Below, in pieces: positions 51,232 through 63,109 of a stretch of 64,000 bases of DNA. Within the stretch, counting starts at the first letter, position 1. Each line of letters opens with the position of its first letter. The notes under the pieces were generated by a model. The model did not search any database. It was not told the DNA's origin and was given only the letters and a program-made list of their open reading frames with translations. Origin of the DNA: Lethocerus indicus (Eukaryota; Arthropoda; Insecta; Hemiptera; Belostomatidae); assembly GCA_019843655.1 (NCBI GenBank), contig JACDQD010000011.1:7730604-7794603 (forward strand). Direction: 5' to 3'. The position numbers and the translations under genes are program-made.

Positions 51232-51452
51232 TCCTCTACGGGCCAGTGTAACTTTCAGTTCACATTTCAATTTATCGAGACTTTACCAAATAATTATAGC
51301 TTTTTCCATTAGAAGGCGCATAAATCTTAATCCTATAACTTTGTCAAGACAACCAATATCAATATCAATTTTTTTTTAATTTGCATATATAGGCTGGTTT
51401 TTCTTTCCTCCCATTTTTTTGGATTTAAAATAAAAATTCGGCCCATAGAGGG
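51232..51452 (+). mobile_element. piggyBac-like MITE, copy 4
   Basis: A 221-bp element between TTAA at 51228-51231 and 51453-51456. Left terminus TCCTCTACGGGCC, right terminus GGCCCATAGAGGG. Internal words (CTTTACCAAATAATTATAG, GCGCATAAATCTTAATCC) match copies 2 and 3. Confidence 0.87.
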
Positions 51453-51456
51453 TTAA

Positions 51457-52806
51457 AATTCAGTGAGCGTTATATGCAAATTGAAGTTTCATGTTCGTAT
51501 GCTTTTCACTTAGTTAGTACGTGTTCATTGTGTCTGTTTTACATATTTCAAATTCGGTTCTTTTTTTCATTCACCAGTGGGTAGTTGGTTTAGTAACACT
51601 TCCTGATGTCTAGTTTGTTGAAAGGGGACTGACCAGAGTTTTTTCTGTGTTCTCATGTTTATCGTTCTCTATTATACCCCACGTTTATTGTTCCAAATGC
51701 CGCGGAGCTGCTGCAGTGAACCCGAGTAATAAATGTGCAATGGGAGGAAACAGGAGGGTCAACAATATTCCCGGGTCCAATATTAGTTGAAATGCACCGA
51801 CGCCGTTTTCGAACCTGAAGCCGATGCCCAGAGTCAAGGGCCAATAGTGGATGGAGCCTCGAGACTTACTCCACGGGGGGTATTAACAATGGAGATCAAG
51901 ATGGCGTCGGTCGGAGCCCCCCTCCGGATGTAAACAAAGAAGATCCGGTACCGCCATTGTGCCCCCCGCCCTACCCCCCCCCCGGGGCCTACCCTCAAAA
52001 CCCTCCAGAGCTCGGTTTGCTACCCCCTTTTCAATTAGAGCGAGAGTAGCAACCCCACCCAACCCTCAGTGGGACGAGTGATTTGCGCCCGTACTATACC
52101 GCCCCTTCACAATGCGATTACCCACTAATAGATATCCCCCCCCTGCCACACTACACCCCGACTCCCTGAAAATCGACGACTCGACTACCGCCATTTAAAA
52201 TCGATACGCGAGCCTGTTGAAGCCGATTTGTTTTCAACCGAGTCACTGTCGCACGCGCCGGGCGAGAGAGGCACAAAACGTTTTCGCACAAGGGCGTAAA
52301 TTCCCGACAATTAACACGCCTTCCCGACATGCATTCGCGACAGAAGCCGAGTTACTGCATACAGTTGAATTAGTCACTGCATACATTAGCTGAACGAACT
52401 AGCGCAATTCGATCTGTGATTACCGGTTATAATTTATAATCAACATCAGTATGAATTTGTTGGGAGGTCGACGAGTCAGTCTCCAGGCAGTATTGAGAGC
52501 AGAACTCTAGCAAATGTCGACCAGAATGGAGAATTAAATAAAAAATAAATATAAAAAAGTATGAATTTGTATTCTTTCAATTGTCCCATTTCTTGACATT
52601 TACTTTACAGACAGTCATAGATTACCATACTGTCGGTGGTTTTTTCTGAGGAATATCTGGCACCACGTATTTGACTAACTTTTATTACTATAATTTAGAA
52701 TATGGATCTCTCCTTTTATATTCACTATAGAACCTATCACGAATGAACCTACGGTTTTCGGACGCTGAATTAATTCAATGGGACGAGTAAAACAAAATCT
52801 CCTCCC
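51457..52806. other. Non-coding interval with GC-rich block
   Basis: No gene. The block at about 51840-52340 is GC- and CpG-rich. It contains the second copy of the 14-mer Pho/YY1-type word and a C9-type run. Outside this block the interval is AT-rich. Confidence 0.45.
51896..51909 (+). promoter_or_regulatory. Candidate Pho/YY1 site
   Basis: TCAAGATGGCGTCG, identical to the minus-strand word at 35073-35086 and close to the YY1/Pho consensus AAGATGGCGGC. Confidence 0.35.
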
Positions 52807-53066
52807 TAGATTTCGTGTGTTTCTGTCTCCTCTCGCTGGTTCGGTCTTGCGCTAGACCGGTTTCGGCCGCCCGCCTGTCAGACAGTACAAGTCACGGTGA
52901 CAGTGCAGTGAGGATGGCCAAAAAACAAAGTGAATAACACCGCTACTGAAGATGGCGAGCGGCCGAAACCGGTCTGGCAAAAGAGCGAACCAGCGAGAGG
53001 AGACAGAAACACGCGAAATCTGCGATATTCCTACCACTCGCAGACCACAAAACAGGTATTCTAAAC
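52807..53066 (-). repeat. Hairpin repeat, copy 12
   Basis: Minus orientation. It starts inside arm 1 at TAGATTTCGTGTG, so a few terminal bases are missing. The inner part of arm 1 is deleted after CCGCCCGCC. Arm 2 and the tail complement (CAGACCACAAAACAGGTATT then CTAAAC) are complete. No target duplication detected. Confidence 0.88.
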
Positions 53067-56000
53067 TTTATAATAGAATAACTATAAGTAATCTTCCCTA
53101 TCAGGTCTTTTATTTGATCACCCTTCATTCGGTGGACGCCCCCAAAACCGTCAGAATATCGCAATTTCATATACATTACTTCTGTCGGGGAGCATTAATT
53201 ACCAACCTTTTTTCAATTCTTTTGAAAATTAACTCTGAAAATATGAATTCTAGATTGGAATTTGATGTCCTCATCAAAAAAGAGTCGCCGGTTTCATGAG
53301 AAAAGCCGGTTGCAAATAAATATTTATTAAAATAGTATTACTAAAAGTTTCGCAATAAACGAAGTGTCGGCGGAGAACTGAAGACGACAAAACCGTAGGG
53401 GCGGCGGCATTGTCCGGAAGTCAATCACTTTTTACGATCGAAGGCGCAACAATGTCCGCTTTCGGGGTCGGGGAAGGGGATGAATGGGGCCGAAACCACC
53501 CCCCAATTTCTCCGGCACGCCGCATAATCCGATATCGGAGACGGCCGCTCGTCGCTCGCCGAATTAACAACATCGCCGGAATTGAATCAGCGGCCGGGGT
53601 ACGATGAGTAAAGACGGTTTAATGGGCGCTTGAAACCGAACCTGTAGGAAATCCGCAACGGGAGAGTATAGGCTGGATCAACACTGAGCTGGCGGAATGG
53701 TTTTAACCAACTGGGATAGCCGCAACGAGTAAAATATTTATGAACCGTGCTCAGTGTCACGTGACAATACATTTACAGGAATCAATTCTGTAGAAGATAC
53801 ACTGGCTGACAGAATCCTCAACGCCTCTTCAATGCCGTACGTTCCATGTTATTGCATTGTATACTATACAGGGTTGGAATGGACCAGTGGACGATGGTGG
53901 GATGAAATTTGTGAAAAAATCCCGACCGATTTTCCCGTAGTTTTTAATACGTAATTAAATAAATAAATTTGGTCTGGAAATGTAATCATCGTAATATTTT
54001 CCTAATTGGAACCATCCGAAATTTTTAAGGAATAATACAAACTGAGAGTAAATAATAGATAACAACAGCCTGAACTATTTATATGAAAATTACTGGAGAT
54101 AATTCTAACAATTGCCACCCGCTTCATTTTGAGTAACAACATGGGAATTCGTAGCTTGCTTCAAAGCACATAATAGCTATAATGTCAATATATTCGTAAT
54201 ATTTGTGTTGAATAGCATATCTTGTCCTGCTCTACTCTTAATAAAGAGTATCAATAATGAGTAATAATTATTAAAGAGTACGGCCCCTCTCTCGTATTGT
54301 CTAGATATAAATCGGTATCTATGTTTTGTCAATAAAGAAACCAATACGTTATCTATAGTGCAGTACAAGTAATATCCTTCCTTCTACCTATTTAATAATA
54401 ATAAATAACTATAACATCATAAGAATTGACTGTTGATCACTAAAAACTGAAATACGACATACCTGCAGACGCACGCATATATTTTGTCAATTCATACTGA
54501 GGCTTAGATATAAGTTAACCCTTATTCCAGAATAGACGTAACGATTTCAGAAGGGTGTAGTAATAAAATTCAGTTTGAACAAACTTAATAAGTCGCATAT
54601 TATTTGCGACACAGACACTGATAAAGGAGGTATGTGTTACAGGGTTTTTACCTGCATTGCGCTTTGCCGGCGTCTTTAGTACAACACATTGATGTCGTCT
54701 GACCCGTGTGTGAATACTAAGTTGTTGGGTGAATTTTTCATTAATCTATTGGAAATGTTTCAATCTTCTGGAAGCACGTACAGATACAGTACGTATCTGA
54801 ATTGCATTACTGCAACTAAAAATATAAGAAAAAAAAGGTTTAAAGCTAATTACTTCCCGAATTAATGCAGTACACAATACAATTATATTTGTTTATGTGG
54901 AGAAATAATAACCCAATTCCATGTTCAGTAAAAATAAATATACATATACATAAATATTTTCCCACTATTTGAAATTTGTCAATTAAAACCTACGCCACCT
55001 AGGCGCAGTTCAAGTAAAAAACGCCCTATACGCCAGCAAGAAATGTACACATTTCCTAAAATTCTAGGGTTTAAAAATTATATAAAATAAATTAACCTGA
55101 TTTTTTTCACTTGATTTATTTTTTGTAAATCATCACATGACATGTAGAACATGACATGAGATATTATTTCGCATTTTCCCCTTATTTGCTAAATGTATAT
55201 TCCTGGTGTTAACTTCCATTAACCATTCCTTCGGGTTCATTATACTGTATTTTTTTTTAATGATTAACATTAAAAAACGTATTTCCAGAATAAAATAGGA
55301 TATGTAAGGAGCATTTGTCACACTGCATATAGGTACGATACAAATTTCTAGTAGCGTATTTTTAGTTATTGATAATATGAAATATGTACAAAGGATAACA
55401 CTAATGAAAATTGTTTTTAATTGTAAAAAGATTATTGAGTCCTACAATTCATCCGTGTATGTTGTACTGACTTGTGTTTCAAATAGTACGCTCTAGACCA
55501 AAACCCACATTTGCGGGACACAATAGTGTTCGGTTATTCGGCAAGATTCGTCAGTCAGAGGCATTTTAACCGCAGTCACGTGCGGCGGTAAGTACCGTCG
55601 CGGTAACGCGACCGATAAAATATAACCGGAGATTCTGCCCTGAGTGAATTTCAAAGTGAATTAAAGAGTACAATATTCGACGCGGGATTATACATATAGA
55701 TGAGGGCGGGAAGGGCCGGGGAATTGGGGGGAAAGATGGGGCGCGGGAAGCTGAAGGGCGGCTCTATTTACGCTCACAAAAACATCCCCAGAGGAATTCG
55801 AGTAATGGAATGACGCCCATGCAGAACCTGAATACGCGGATAATTAATACGGTTTCCCACGAAACAGTAACGTTCGGATGGAGGCTCAGAGGAGGCCCGT
55901 CATTACGGACGCGAACCCCTCGCGTTTAAATGCTGTAAATAAAGACAGTGTTAAAATTCATTCTGTAGACGACTTACCTTTCCGACTTACATTGCCGCTT

Positions 56001-57892
56001 TTGGAATCATGTTTTTTCAGTGCTCTGAGCTGTGTATTCTAAATGGTCCGATACTTGTTATGATGGGTGTTGTTCGTGTGTGAAATGATCGTGTGTGAAA
56101 TAGTGTACGTGTGAACTGGGGCCGTGTTCGCCTCTGGTGTCCCCTGCGGAGGCTGTAAAGCGGACAGTAAACATTGTGTATAATAATTTACAGTACAAAG
56201 TAAATGTACGTAGAAAACGAACTGAAAATGAAAGAAACAAAATTAGAGGGTGGGAACGGTTTGGAACATCTTCATTTGTATTTTTCTGTCTCTTTATTTA
56301 AAATCGTTTTGAAGACGGATGGGGGAGTAGGTACCATGGTCACAGACAATTAAAAAAAAGGATATTTAGGATTAACATAAATAATCACATAGCCATTACG
56401 ATTTCTGGTCTCGTCTCATTTGTCAATTCTCAGATTCAACCCTTTTCAGCTTCACCTAAGTTTATTATTTTAAATTCTTAGGTTCAAACGAACCATCTAT
56501 ATAAAAAAATTAAGAGCAACATAAATAAATAATACATAGAAACAATGCCTACTTCTCGGCGAATAACCTTTTGAATGAGTAAATTAAATCATTATAACTG
56601 TTAACCTCCTCCGATAATAACCTGAGATGTGCTGATTAGATCTTCTATTAGACGGTAACTCCTAAAAACGATTATATATATTCTATAAAATATGTGAAAT
56701 ATTCCTGACATACTTTCACTTGAATCTTCCCACGTCAAAATTGGTATCAACCGGGAAAAAAATTACACATATAAACCTTCCATCGTACTAGTACATATTC
56801 ATGATCCGTTAGTTAGGAGGAAACGTAAGCATCTAACTGCTGACAATGGCGGAAAGATTGAATAAAACGCTTTGATTGGTTCGGGGTCGTTTTCAATAAA
56901 ACCTGGTCGAAGTCGAAATTAAAGGTTCTTAAAATTATCACAGAGTCCATGAGAAGACGGTTCGATCTAAACGGTTAAATCCAAAAACATTGGACTTAAC
57001 AAAAATGGTGACGGTTACAGTATTATTTGCATACTAAATATATTTTCTTAGTGCAATAATATTACGAACATTCAAAAATAATCACCGTAAATTGCTGCCG
57101 GGGTAGAGAATAGCCGATTGTCATCGGTCCGTTCTTTTTTATGTTTTTTTTTTAAAGTCCACACGAAGATTGCCATTCGATTTTCCAAATTGGCGAAATC
57201 CTCCCGGACGAGGCGCGAGGGCCCAACAAAAACCGAGACCCCATTTAGGGCGGGGGACAGTAATAGAAATCAGAATACGCAAGAGGGAACAAACGATTGG
57301 GGTCCAAGGGGCTTTTGATGGAAGGTACAGAGAGAGACAGAGGGGGCTGGGGGGGGGGAGAGAACTCAGATTGTTTGATTGTTTCGCGTAAAATGATTGT
57401 TTTTCTGAGCGAAGGAAGGGCCAAAGCAAAAGGAGAGGGGCCCCGAGGCAAGGATTAGATAATGGTCCGATGGGTTTAACTGTCGGCCAAACCCGATTAT
57501 TACACGCTGGCTTTCTCTCCCGTCTAGATTGTATCATGGCTAAACTGGTTAGGGCCATCTCTGGGCCCGGAGGGATTTCATTATAAACCCATTCTCGAGT
57601 GTATGCATGGAAATGACGGAGAGGAGTCCCCGCTTCCGGCCAGTGTTGGTATAATGGGATTCTTGGGCCGGACTTAACACGGTTACCCGCTAACTACAAT
57701 CCTCTCTCACGGACGAGAACGGCCTATCCCGTCCAGGAAACTAACCTCAAACCCCCAGCGGGATAAATACTTAACGCTATTCCCCTGCCTCAGCCGCGAG
57801 ACACACGAGAATATTACTTCTCCACATCGGTAACTTCGTTACTCGTCCGATTCTCCTGCCGCAAATTGTTCGGTCCTGGACTTAACAATGAT
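53067..57892. other. Non-coding interval
   Basis: No gene supported. GC-rich patches at 53390-53600, 55560-55930 and 57190-57450 yield low-complexity frames. The rest is AT-rich. CpG frequency falls in the AT-rich parts but not to the near-zero level seen after 58.26 kb. Confidence 0.45.
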
Positions 57893-57920
57893 GCCGGCTG
57901 CTCGCCATCCTCAGTAGCGT
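57893..57920. repeat. Hairpin repeat, short arm fragment (copy 13)
   Basis: GCCGGCTGCTCGCCATCCTC then AGTAGCGT corresponds to the inner arm GGCCGCTCGCCATCTTC then AGTAGCGG. It is the rightmost trace of the family. Confidence 0.5.
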
Positions 57921-58980
57921 ACAGTTCATAAAACAAAAAACAGAGTTAATTTAAAAGCCCTATAATATCTTATTGCGCTTTATATACTAATTAAATGTTT
58001 TTCTTGTCGCTCTTATCATACGACTGTCTTCTGAGAAGGCATCGCCTCACTTTACGTCAATGGAGTGCCAATGACGATGGCGAAATGTCGAAATCAATCT
58101 ACCTGAGTAAGAGAGATCATTCGTTAGGCTTAATAGAATGCATATAAAGCATGTTGGTCAGTATGCTTAAATGCATAATTCTTCATTATATTACTATCAG
58201 AATACTACAGACGATGAGAAAAACCGAGACCTGACTACCATATACTAAACATCGCGAAAGGCCAAAAAAGGCTCAGATCATCATCCTTTAACTATAGCAC
58301 AACCAGCATCAATCATATAAACATTTAAAATTAAAACACTGTTTCTATTGAAAATATGTACCTTTTTAGTAAGAACACAAATGATACTGATGACAACAAA
58401 CCAGGTCAGGTATATCATATTAATATTAGGTATCACAAAGGTATGTATGTTTTGCATACTGAAATAAAAAGATTTTTCACATATCTAATGAAATTAGTTT
58501 GAACTAAATTTACATATATTGGTGCCTAAAGATATCTAAGAAAAGAGAGAAGAAACTAACTGAGACAATACAATTTCTATTGTATCACAGGAAATTGCAC
58601 ATATTTTTAATATTATCTTTGAGATTCAAGATTCCAAACAAGATATATTAAAATAAATCTCTCATGGTTCAGAATCCTGTACCGATTTGAAGAGGAATAC
58701 AATTCTATATCCTATGAAACAAACACACACACACATACAGAATGAACAGAATGTTGCAGTTGCAGTGATGAAAATATAACCATGTCGAATGAGTAAGAGA
58801 GAACCAAGCAAAGAAAAATTCATTATCTTTTAAAACCAATGTCAGACCATCCATTAATCAAATCCTTAAATTGAGTGATTTTTAAAAAATTGAACATTCA
58901 CAGCAATTTATACCTGAATACATCAAATGAACATACATTAACTGAAAATACATTTCATTAACATTTCATAAAAAAAAATA

Positions 58981-58986
58981 TTTATT
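58981..58986 (-). terminator. Candidate polyadenylation signal
   Basis: AATAAA on the minus strand, about 660 nt downstream of the hydrolase stop codon. Other A/T-rich variants exist nearer the stop, so the actual cleavage site is uncertain. Confidence 0.3.
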
Positions 58987-59642
58987 GTACAAAACAGTTT
59001 CATTTTCACATACAATTTAAAGACTAATACATGATACGCTAAAATCAAAAATAATTATTACAGAATCAAGAATCATTTTTATTTCATACAAAAAAACCCT
59101 GTAAACGCATATAAAAATAACCACTTATTAATATTTATAAAAAATATTTTCTTATCAATTCTATTTTATAAATTTGTATTATTTAAATTGCGTAAATTTG
59201 TCAATTGATAGGCATATTTGGCATTTACTGAAAAACCGTATTCAGCAAGAAAATTGTGATATAACTATACCACTCTGTAGGTATATATAACATATATTTC
59301 GTTTGACAGATCATTCCTTATTACCTATAAAAGTTTTGGAATGTTACATTTAATGTAAACACCAAATTACAAGAGTCATATCTGCAAATTAATAATGCAA
59401 AACACAGCCGAAAATACGTTCAAGACATCGCTAGGAATGTAATAATAACAAGCTATAGCCCTAAATATATTGGCAACTAAATGCATCTAATCAGTTGGGG
59501 TTTGCATCTAAATGTGCAAACAAATGCATTTTCAAACAGATTTCAAGAAAATGTTATCTCTGCCATCAGTCTTTTTTAAATGAAATGATCCCAAATAAAA
59601 ATTAACAATATTTTTTAAAGAGAAAATTCAATATAAAACCTG

Positions 59643-62600
59643 TTAGTTGCTTGGAGTAAAGTACCCTGAATACTGTTTCCACAAATTGTTGTTCACTGCA
59701 ACCCCAATTACACGGTTCACAAGACCACTATTTGGTTGGGGCTGGGGTTGAGCCACTGCTTTTTGAGCCGGAGTGACTGAAATAAATACCAAAATTCACT
59801 TTCAACCAACATCAAATGGGAAGAAACAAGGATTATGGAATGGATTATTAAAATGTGTAAAAAAACATTTAAACTATGTATATTGACTTCGAAGTCAAGT
59901 TCATATTGATTAATTGTAACACATATAAATGTTCAGATGGCAAAAATGGAGGCATCTTACATGTAAATCATTTTTGTTTCTGTCTTGCATACATTAAATT
60001 TTTATTAAATTCACTGATATGCTCATTCCATCTTTAATATATCTTTAATTGTTTATTAATATAACACTGCTAATAACAATTAAACAATATAATAAAATAT
60101 ATGAATATCACAAAAATTACTCATTAATTGTTAATTTAAATGGGATAGTGGGATTGACTCAATTCATCAGCCAAGAATTATTTCCTTAATGGAATTTAAA
60201 GAATTCCTATTGTCCCATTGCAAACAGTTAGGCTGGCAAATTGGTTTTTGATACTGGAACAATCTAAGGTTTAAACAATTTCTCATTGCAGAGATTGTAA
60301 GCATACAACATTTTGAAATACAACCGATAAATATCAATTAAGAAAATGAAAAAGAACTCACCAACTAAGAAAGTAAGGAGTATTTTATTGACCTCGGCTG
60401 GCCTTTCTTGATGCAAATAATGGGAAGCTCCATCAACTACTTTCAGTAAAGATTTTTCCACATACTCTGTCGACTTTATCACACTCTCCATGTGCACAGA
60501 ATTGTCTCTGTTTCCGATTATTAAGAGTGTAGGTACTACGGAACCTTGTTCACCACATTTAATCCTCCAAAATGGTAAATTTCTGAAGTAGTTTATTGGA
60601 CCTGTCCAATCCTCTAGAAAAAAATGTATTAATTTCTTTATGTCACAAAAGCCAGTTAGTTCACAAAAAATAGTTATACTTAATTTTTTTTTAGTTACCT
60701 GAACGAGAAAACACATATTTATAAGCTTCAAGATAATTTTTGTTTGTAGAGTTGTTTGTTAAATGCTGGTAGCATGATTCAATTATGTTCAAATTGTTGC
60801 CCAATGCTTCAAATTCAGGCAGATAAGGAAGCTGGCAAAATTGTATCCACCTGAGAAATTTAAATACTCTTTAATACTACTTAAAATACACTTTTTAAAA
60901 TTTATTAATACTTGAAAAAAACAGACAATAAAATATATAAATTCTATTTCATCATATAAAGAATACACCCACTTTAATGTTACTAATCTTGACATTTATT
61001 TTTTTAAATTTTGATTTACAAACTTCCTGAAATTTACAAAAAATTCTTTTATTAATGTAATAGGTATTCTTGAACCAGAATACTACTACAAAAAGAGATT
61101 AAAGGTTGATGAGTCAGATAAGAAAAACCAAAGAGTAAGTGGTATGAAGATAATCTAATGTGTGGTGACTACAATTACATCAGAAAAAAGGTTTAATGGC
61201 TATGTAAACATTCACTGAAATTTTATGAAGATAATTCCATTTAACATTACATGAAATTTTTGTAAAACTAGTATTATAACAGATATGCATATCTGGCTCC
61301 AGTATATTAATATACATGTGTACAAGTTTCTTCTAAATGTTCTTTTATTGATAACAGCACTGAGACAAAACTCCTAAGTGTTAATAAAGAAAATGGAATT
61401 CTGGAATAAATTAATATCCAATGGAACTTTCCCCCAACATGACTGACTACCAGGATCATAATCATGACCATAAATGACAACCTTTTTTTATCGAGCTTGA
61501 TTGAATAAATTTGATAAAAGGATACACTTGTTCCATTGCAGGTCTGAAAGTATTAATCCAGAATTTCAAATCTGCTTTGTTACTGAAACAGAGAATACTT
61601 TTATAATATTGAACATCAGTAAAATTTAAACTATATAGCTACCTTGTATTGAACAATCCTGTCTTAGGTATTGATGACCAGTAAAGATTAGGATGAGGTG
61701 ATGCAAGGACAATTAATTTATCCACAAGTTCGGGATAAAAATGGGCCAAAAACCAGCCGAGAAGGGCACCAATATCGTGGCCAATCACAATACAACGTTG
61801 GCACCCAACAGAAAAGACCAATTCTCTCAGTTCATCTACCAATTTATCAATCCTGTAACTAGATCGTGATTCTGGCTTGTCTGAGTCTCCAAATCCTTTT
61901 AAATCAACAGCAATAACCCTGAATAAAGTAAGTCAGAAAGTATTAAATAAAATTTGTGCAATCAATTTATCAATTATGAATTTCTAATTATCAATATCAT
62001 CTTTTAATAAAATCAGATGAAAAAAATCTTAGCTTTATCTGTTACAAAAGATGCTGCAATTCATGATAACCTTTGTTATCGCAACATTTCATTACGTGTT
62101 AAAGTAACACTGAAAATTAATTAATACAAAGGGTAATCAGCTATGATAAAATTTATGGCTTGCAATAATACATTTTTCCCAGGGTAACAATTCCCAATAT
62201 TCAATGCAGGAAAATAACTAATAGTTCCTATAATTACAACATTACTTCCAGTTTAAGATACTGCTATCTTTATTATAGAAATAAAATATAATAAATTGCA
62301 TTGTGAGATTACCTAAAATATTTCTCCAATTCTGGAATCTGGTATCTCCAGGTCATCCAACAATCCGGAAAACCATGTAGTAAAATCACCAAAGGCTTGC
62401 TCCTTATTCCTGATTCAACATAATGGAGTTTTACTCCCTGAAAATTAAATGATACAATAATGCTAAGTAATAATACATTATTCTTTATTACAGTATTATT
62501 TACAAAAACAGCATTATCAAGCTATTGTTATACAATATTTATTATGCGTGATTATCAATTAAACATATTTTACCCGTTGGGTCCCAAGAAGGGAATATGT

Positions 62601-62898
62601 AAAAACCGGTTCCAGTATTCAATTCACATAACCTTAACTTCTAAACGAAACAGATTATTATACAGACATTACAATTAATTACCTTTAATTTAACATAGGA
62701 ATGTTGCCCAAGTGAAGTGTCCACCAAAAACTTGGGCGGTTTTCCAACACCGTCTACATCACTTTTAAATTTACGCCTCCATACGATTTTTGTGAACTGT
62801 TTTATGAGCGCCCACCAGAACCAAATTAATGAATAAATGTAAAATTTCAACGTGTCTACCGTAGTAATTGTCTCCAAACTATCTTTTGAAAAGGCCAT
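59643..62898 (-). CDS. EPHX4-like alpha/beta-hydrolase (epoxide hydrolase family), 7-exon model
   Basis: Exons on the minus strand: 62898-62683, 62437-62313, 61918-61643, 61582-61526 (optional), 60850-60699, 60613-60362, 59776-59643. All have GT-AG borders and compatible phases. They give 403 aa, or 384 aa without exon 4. Start is the ATG at 62898; the upstream in-frame extension begins with TTG. Residues 17-35 form a hydrophobic N-terminal anchor. The fold follows: oxyanion HGFP (93-96), nucleophile elbow GHDIG (Asp162), PHPN (188-191), QLPYLPE, PINYFRN, acid GNRD (Asp293) and SHYLHQ (His321), in short-form numbering. A 44-residue Gln/Pro-containing C-terminal tail extends past the core. Family members hydrolyse epoxides at ER membranes using two lid tyrosines. 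Here those positions appear to be Trp207 and Phe266. Family identity is firm; enzymatic activity is not assured. Confidence 0.85.
61526..61582 (-). other. Optional exon 4 of the hydrolase (57 nt)
   Basis: The 60-bp intron before it (61642-61583) is well formed: GTAGCT donor, ACTGAT branch-like sequence and TTCTCTGTTTCAG acceptor. The exon adds 19 codons without changing frame and contains FRPAMEQ. That segment resembles the Pro-x-Gln segment that precedes the FQxPWxPE motif in EPHX3/4. Its own donor (GT|GTATCC) is weak. Exons 3 and 5 can also be joined directly in frame (AG+G, Arg). The two forms would differ in the lid region. Confidence 0.5.
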
Positions 62899-62926
62899 TT
62901 GAAATGAAGTAGAAGGCAAACGGCAT
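62879..62926 (-). CDS. Possible upstream ORF overlapping the hydrolase start
   Basis: ATG at 62926 opens 15 codons (MPFAFYFISNGLFKR, then TAG). They overlap the main ATG (62898) in another frame. If the mRNA starts upstream of 62926, this would reduce initiation at the main start. The transcription start is unknown. Confidence 0.3.
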   Translation of the reverse strand: MPFAFYFISNGLFKR

Positions 62927-62968
62927 TAAACTAAGGCTATCACGATTAAAGCCTTTATCATAACCTAC

Positions 62969-62996
62969 AACAGCTGATGCCCGGATCAGCTGATCC
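62969..62996 (-). promoter_or_regulatory. Tandem AWCAGCTGWT core-promoter E-boxes
   Basis: AACAGCTGAT (62969-62978) and ATCAGCTGAT (62985-62994) both match the Drosophila core-promoter motif AWCAGCTGWT (Ohler motif 5) perfectly. They lie 71-98 bp upstream of the hydrolase ATG. The second sits in the 14-bp palindrome GGATCAGCTGATCC (62983-62996). Position, spacing and local CpG retention all indicate a TATA-less promoter. Because the motif is symmetric it could serve both directions. Confidence 0.65.
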
Positions 62997-63109
62997 CATT
63001 GAAATTTTACCGCCTTCATACGCAATATATTACGATCAAATTTACAAAAAACCTACATAGTAATTATATACCGAGAAAAACGATCCTTATTCATACCTTC
63101 CTCAATAGT

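Larger units (their letters stand above)
58260..62880. other. CpG-depleted domain over the hydrolase gene
   Basis: From about 58260 rightward CG dinucleotides become very rare. I count none between 58321 and 58680. Lines from the left 58 kb typically hold several per 60 bp, more than ten in some. The domain spans the gene and about 1.4 kb downstream of its stop codon. Germline methylation of transcribed gene bodies is the usual cause of such depletion in insects. That cause is inferred here. Confidence 0.7.

Noticed and set aside
60264..60361. Extension of hydrolase exon 6 to the stop at 60264
   Set aside because: A GTGAGT donor at 60361 and an acceptor with a matching phase at 59777-59778 give a protein-like C-terminus; the read-through is AT-rich intron-like sequence.
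62899..62919. Start of the hydrolase at 62919
   Set aside because: The codon there is TTG; the first in-frame ATG is at 62898, followed by a sequence leading into the hydrophobic anchor.
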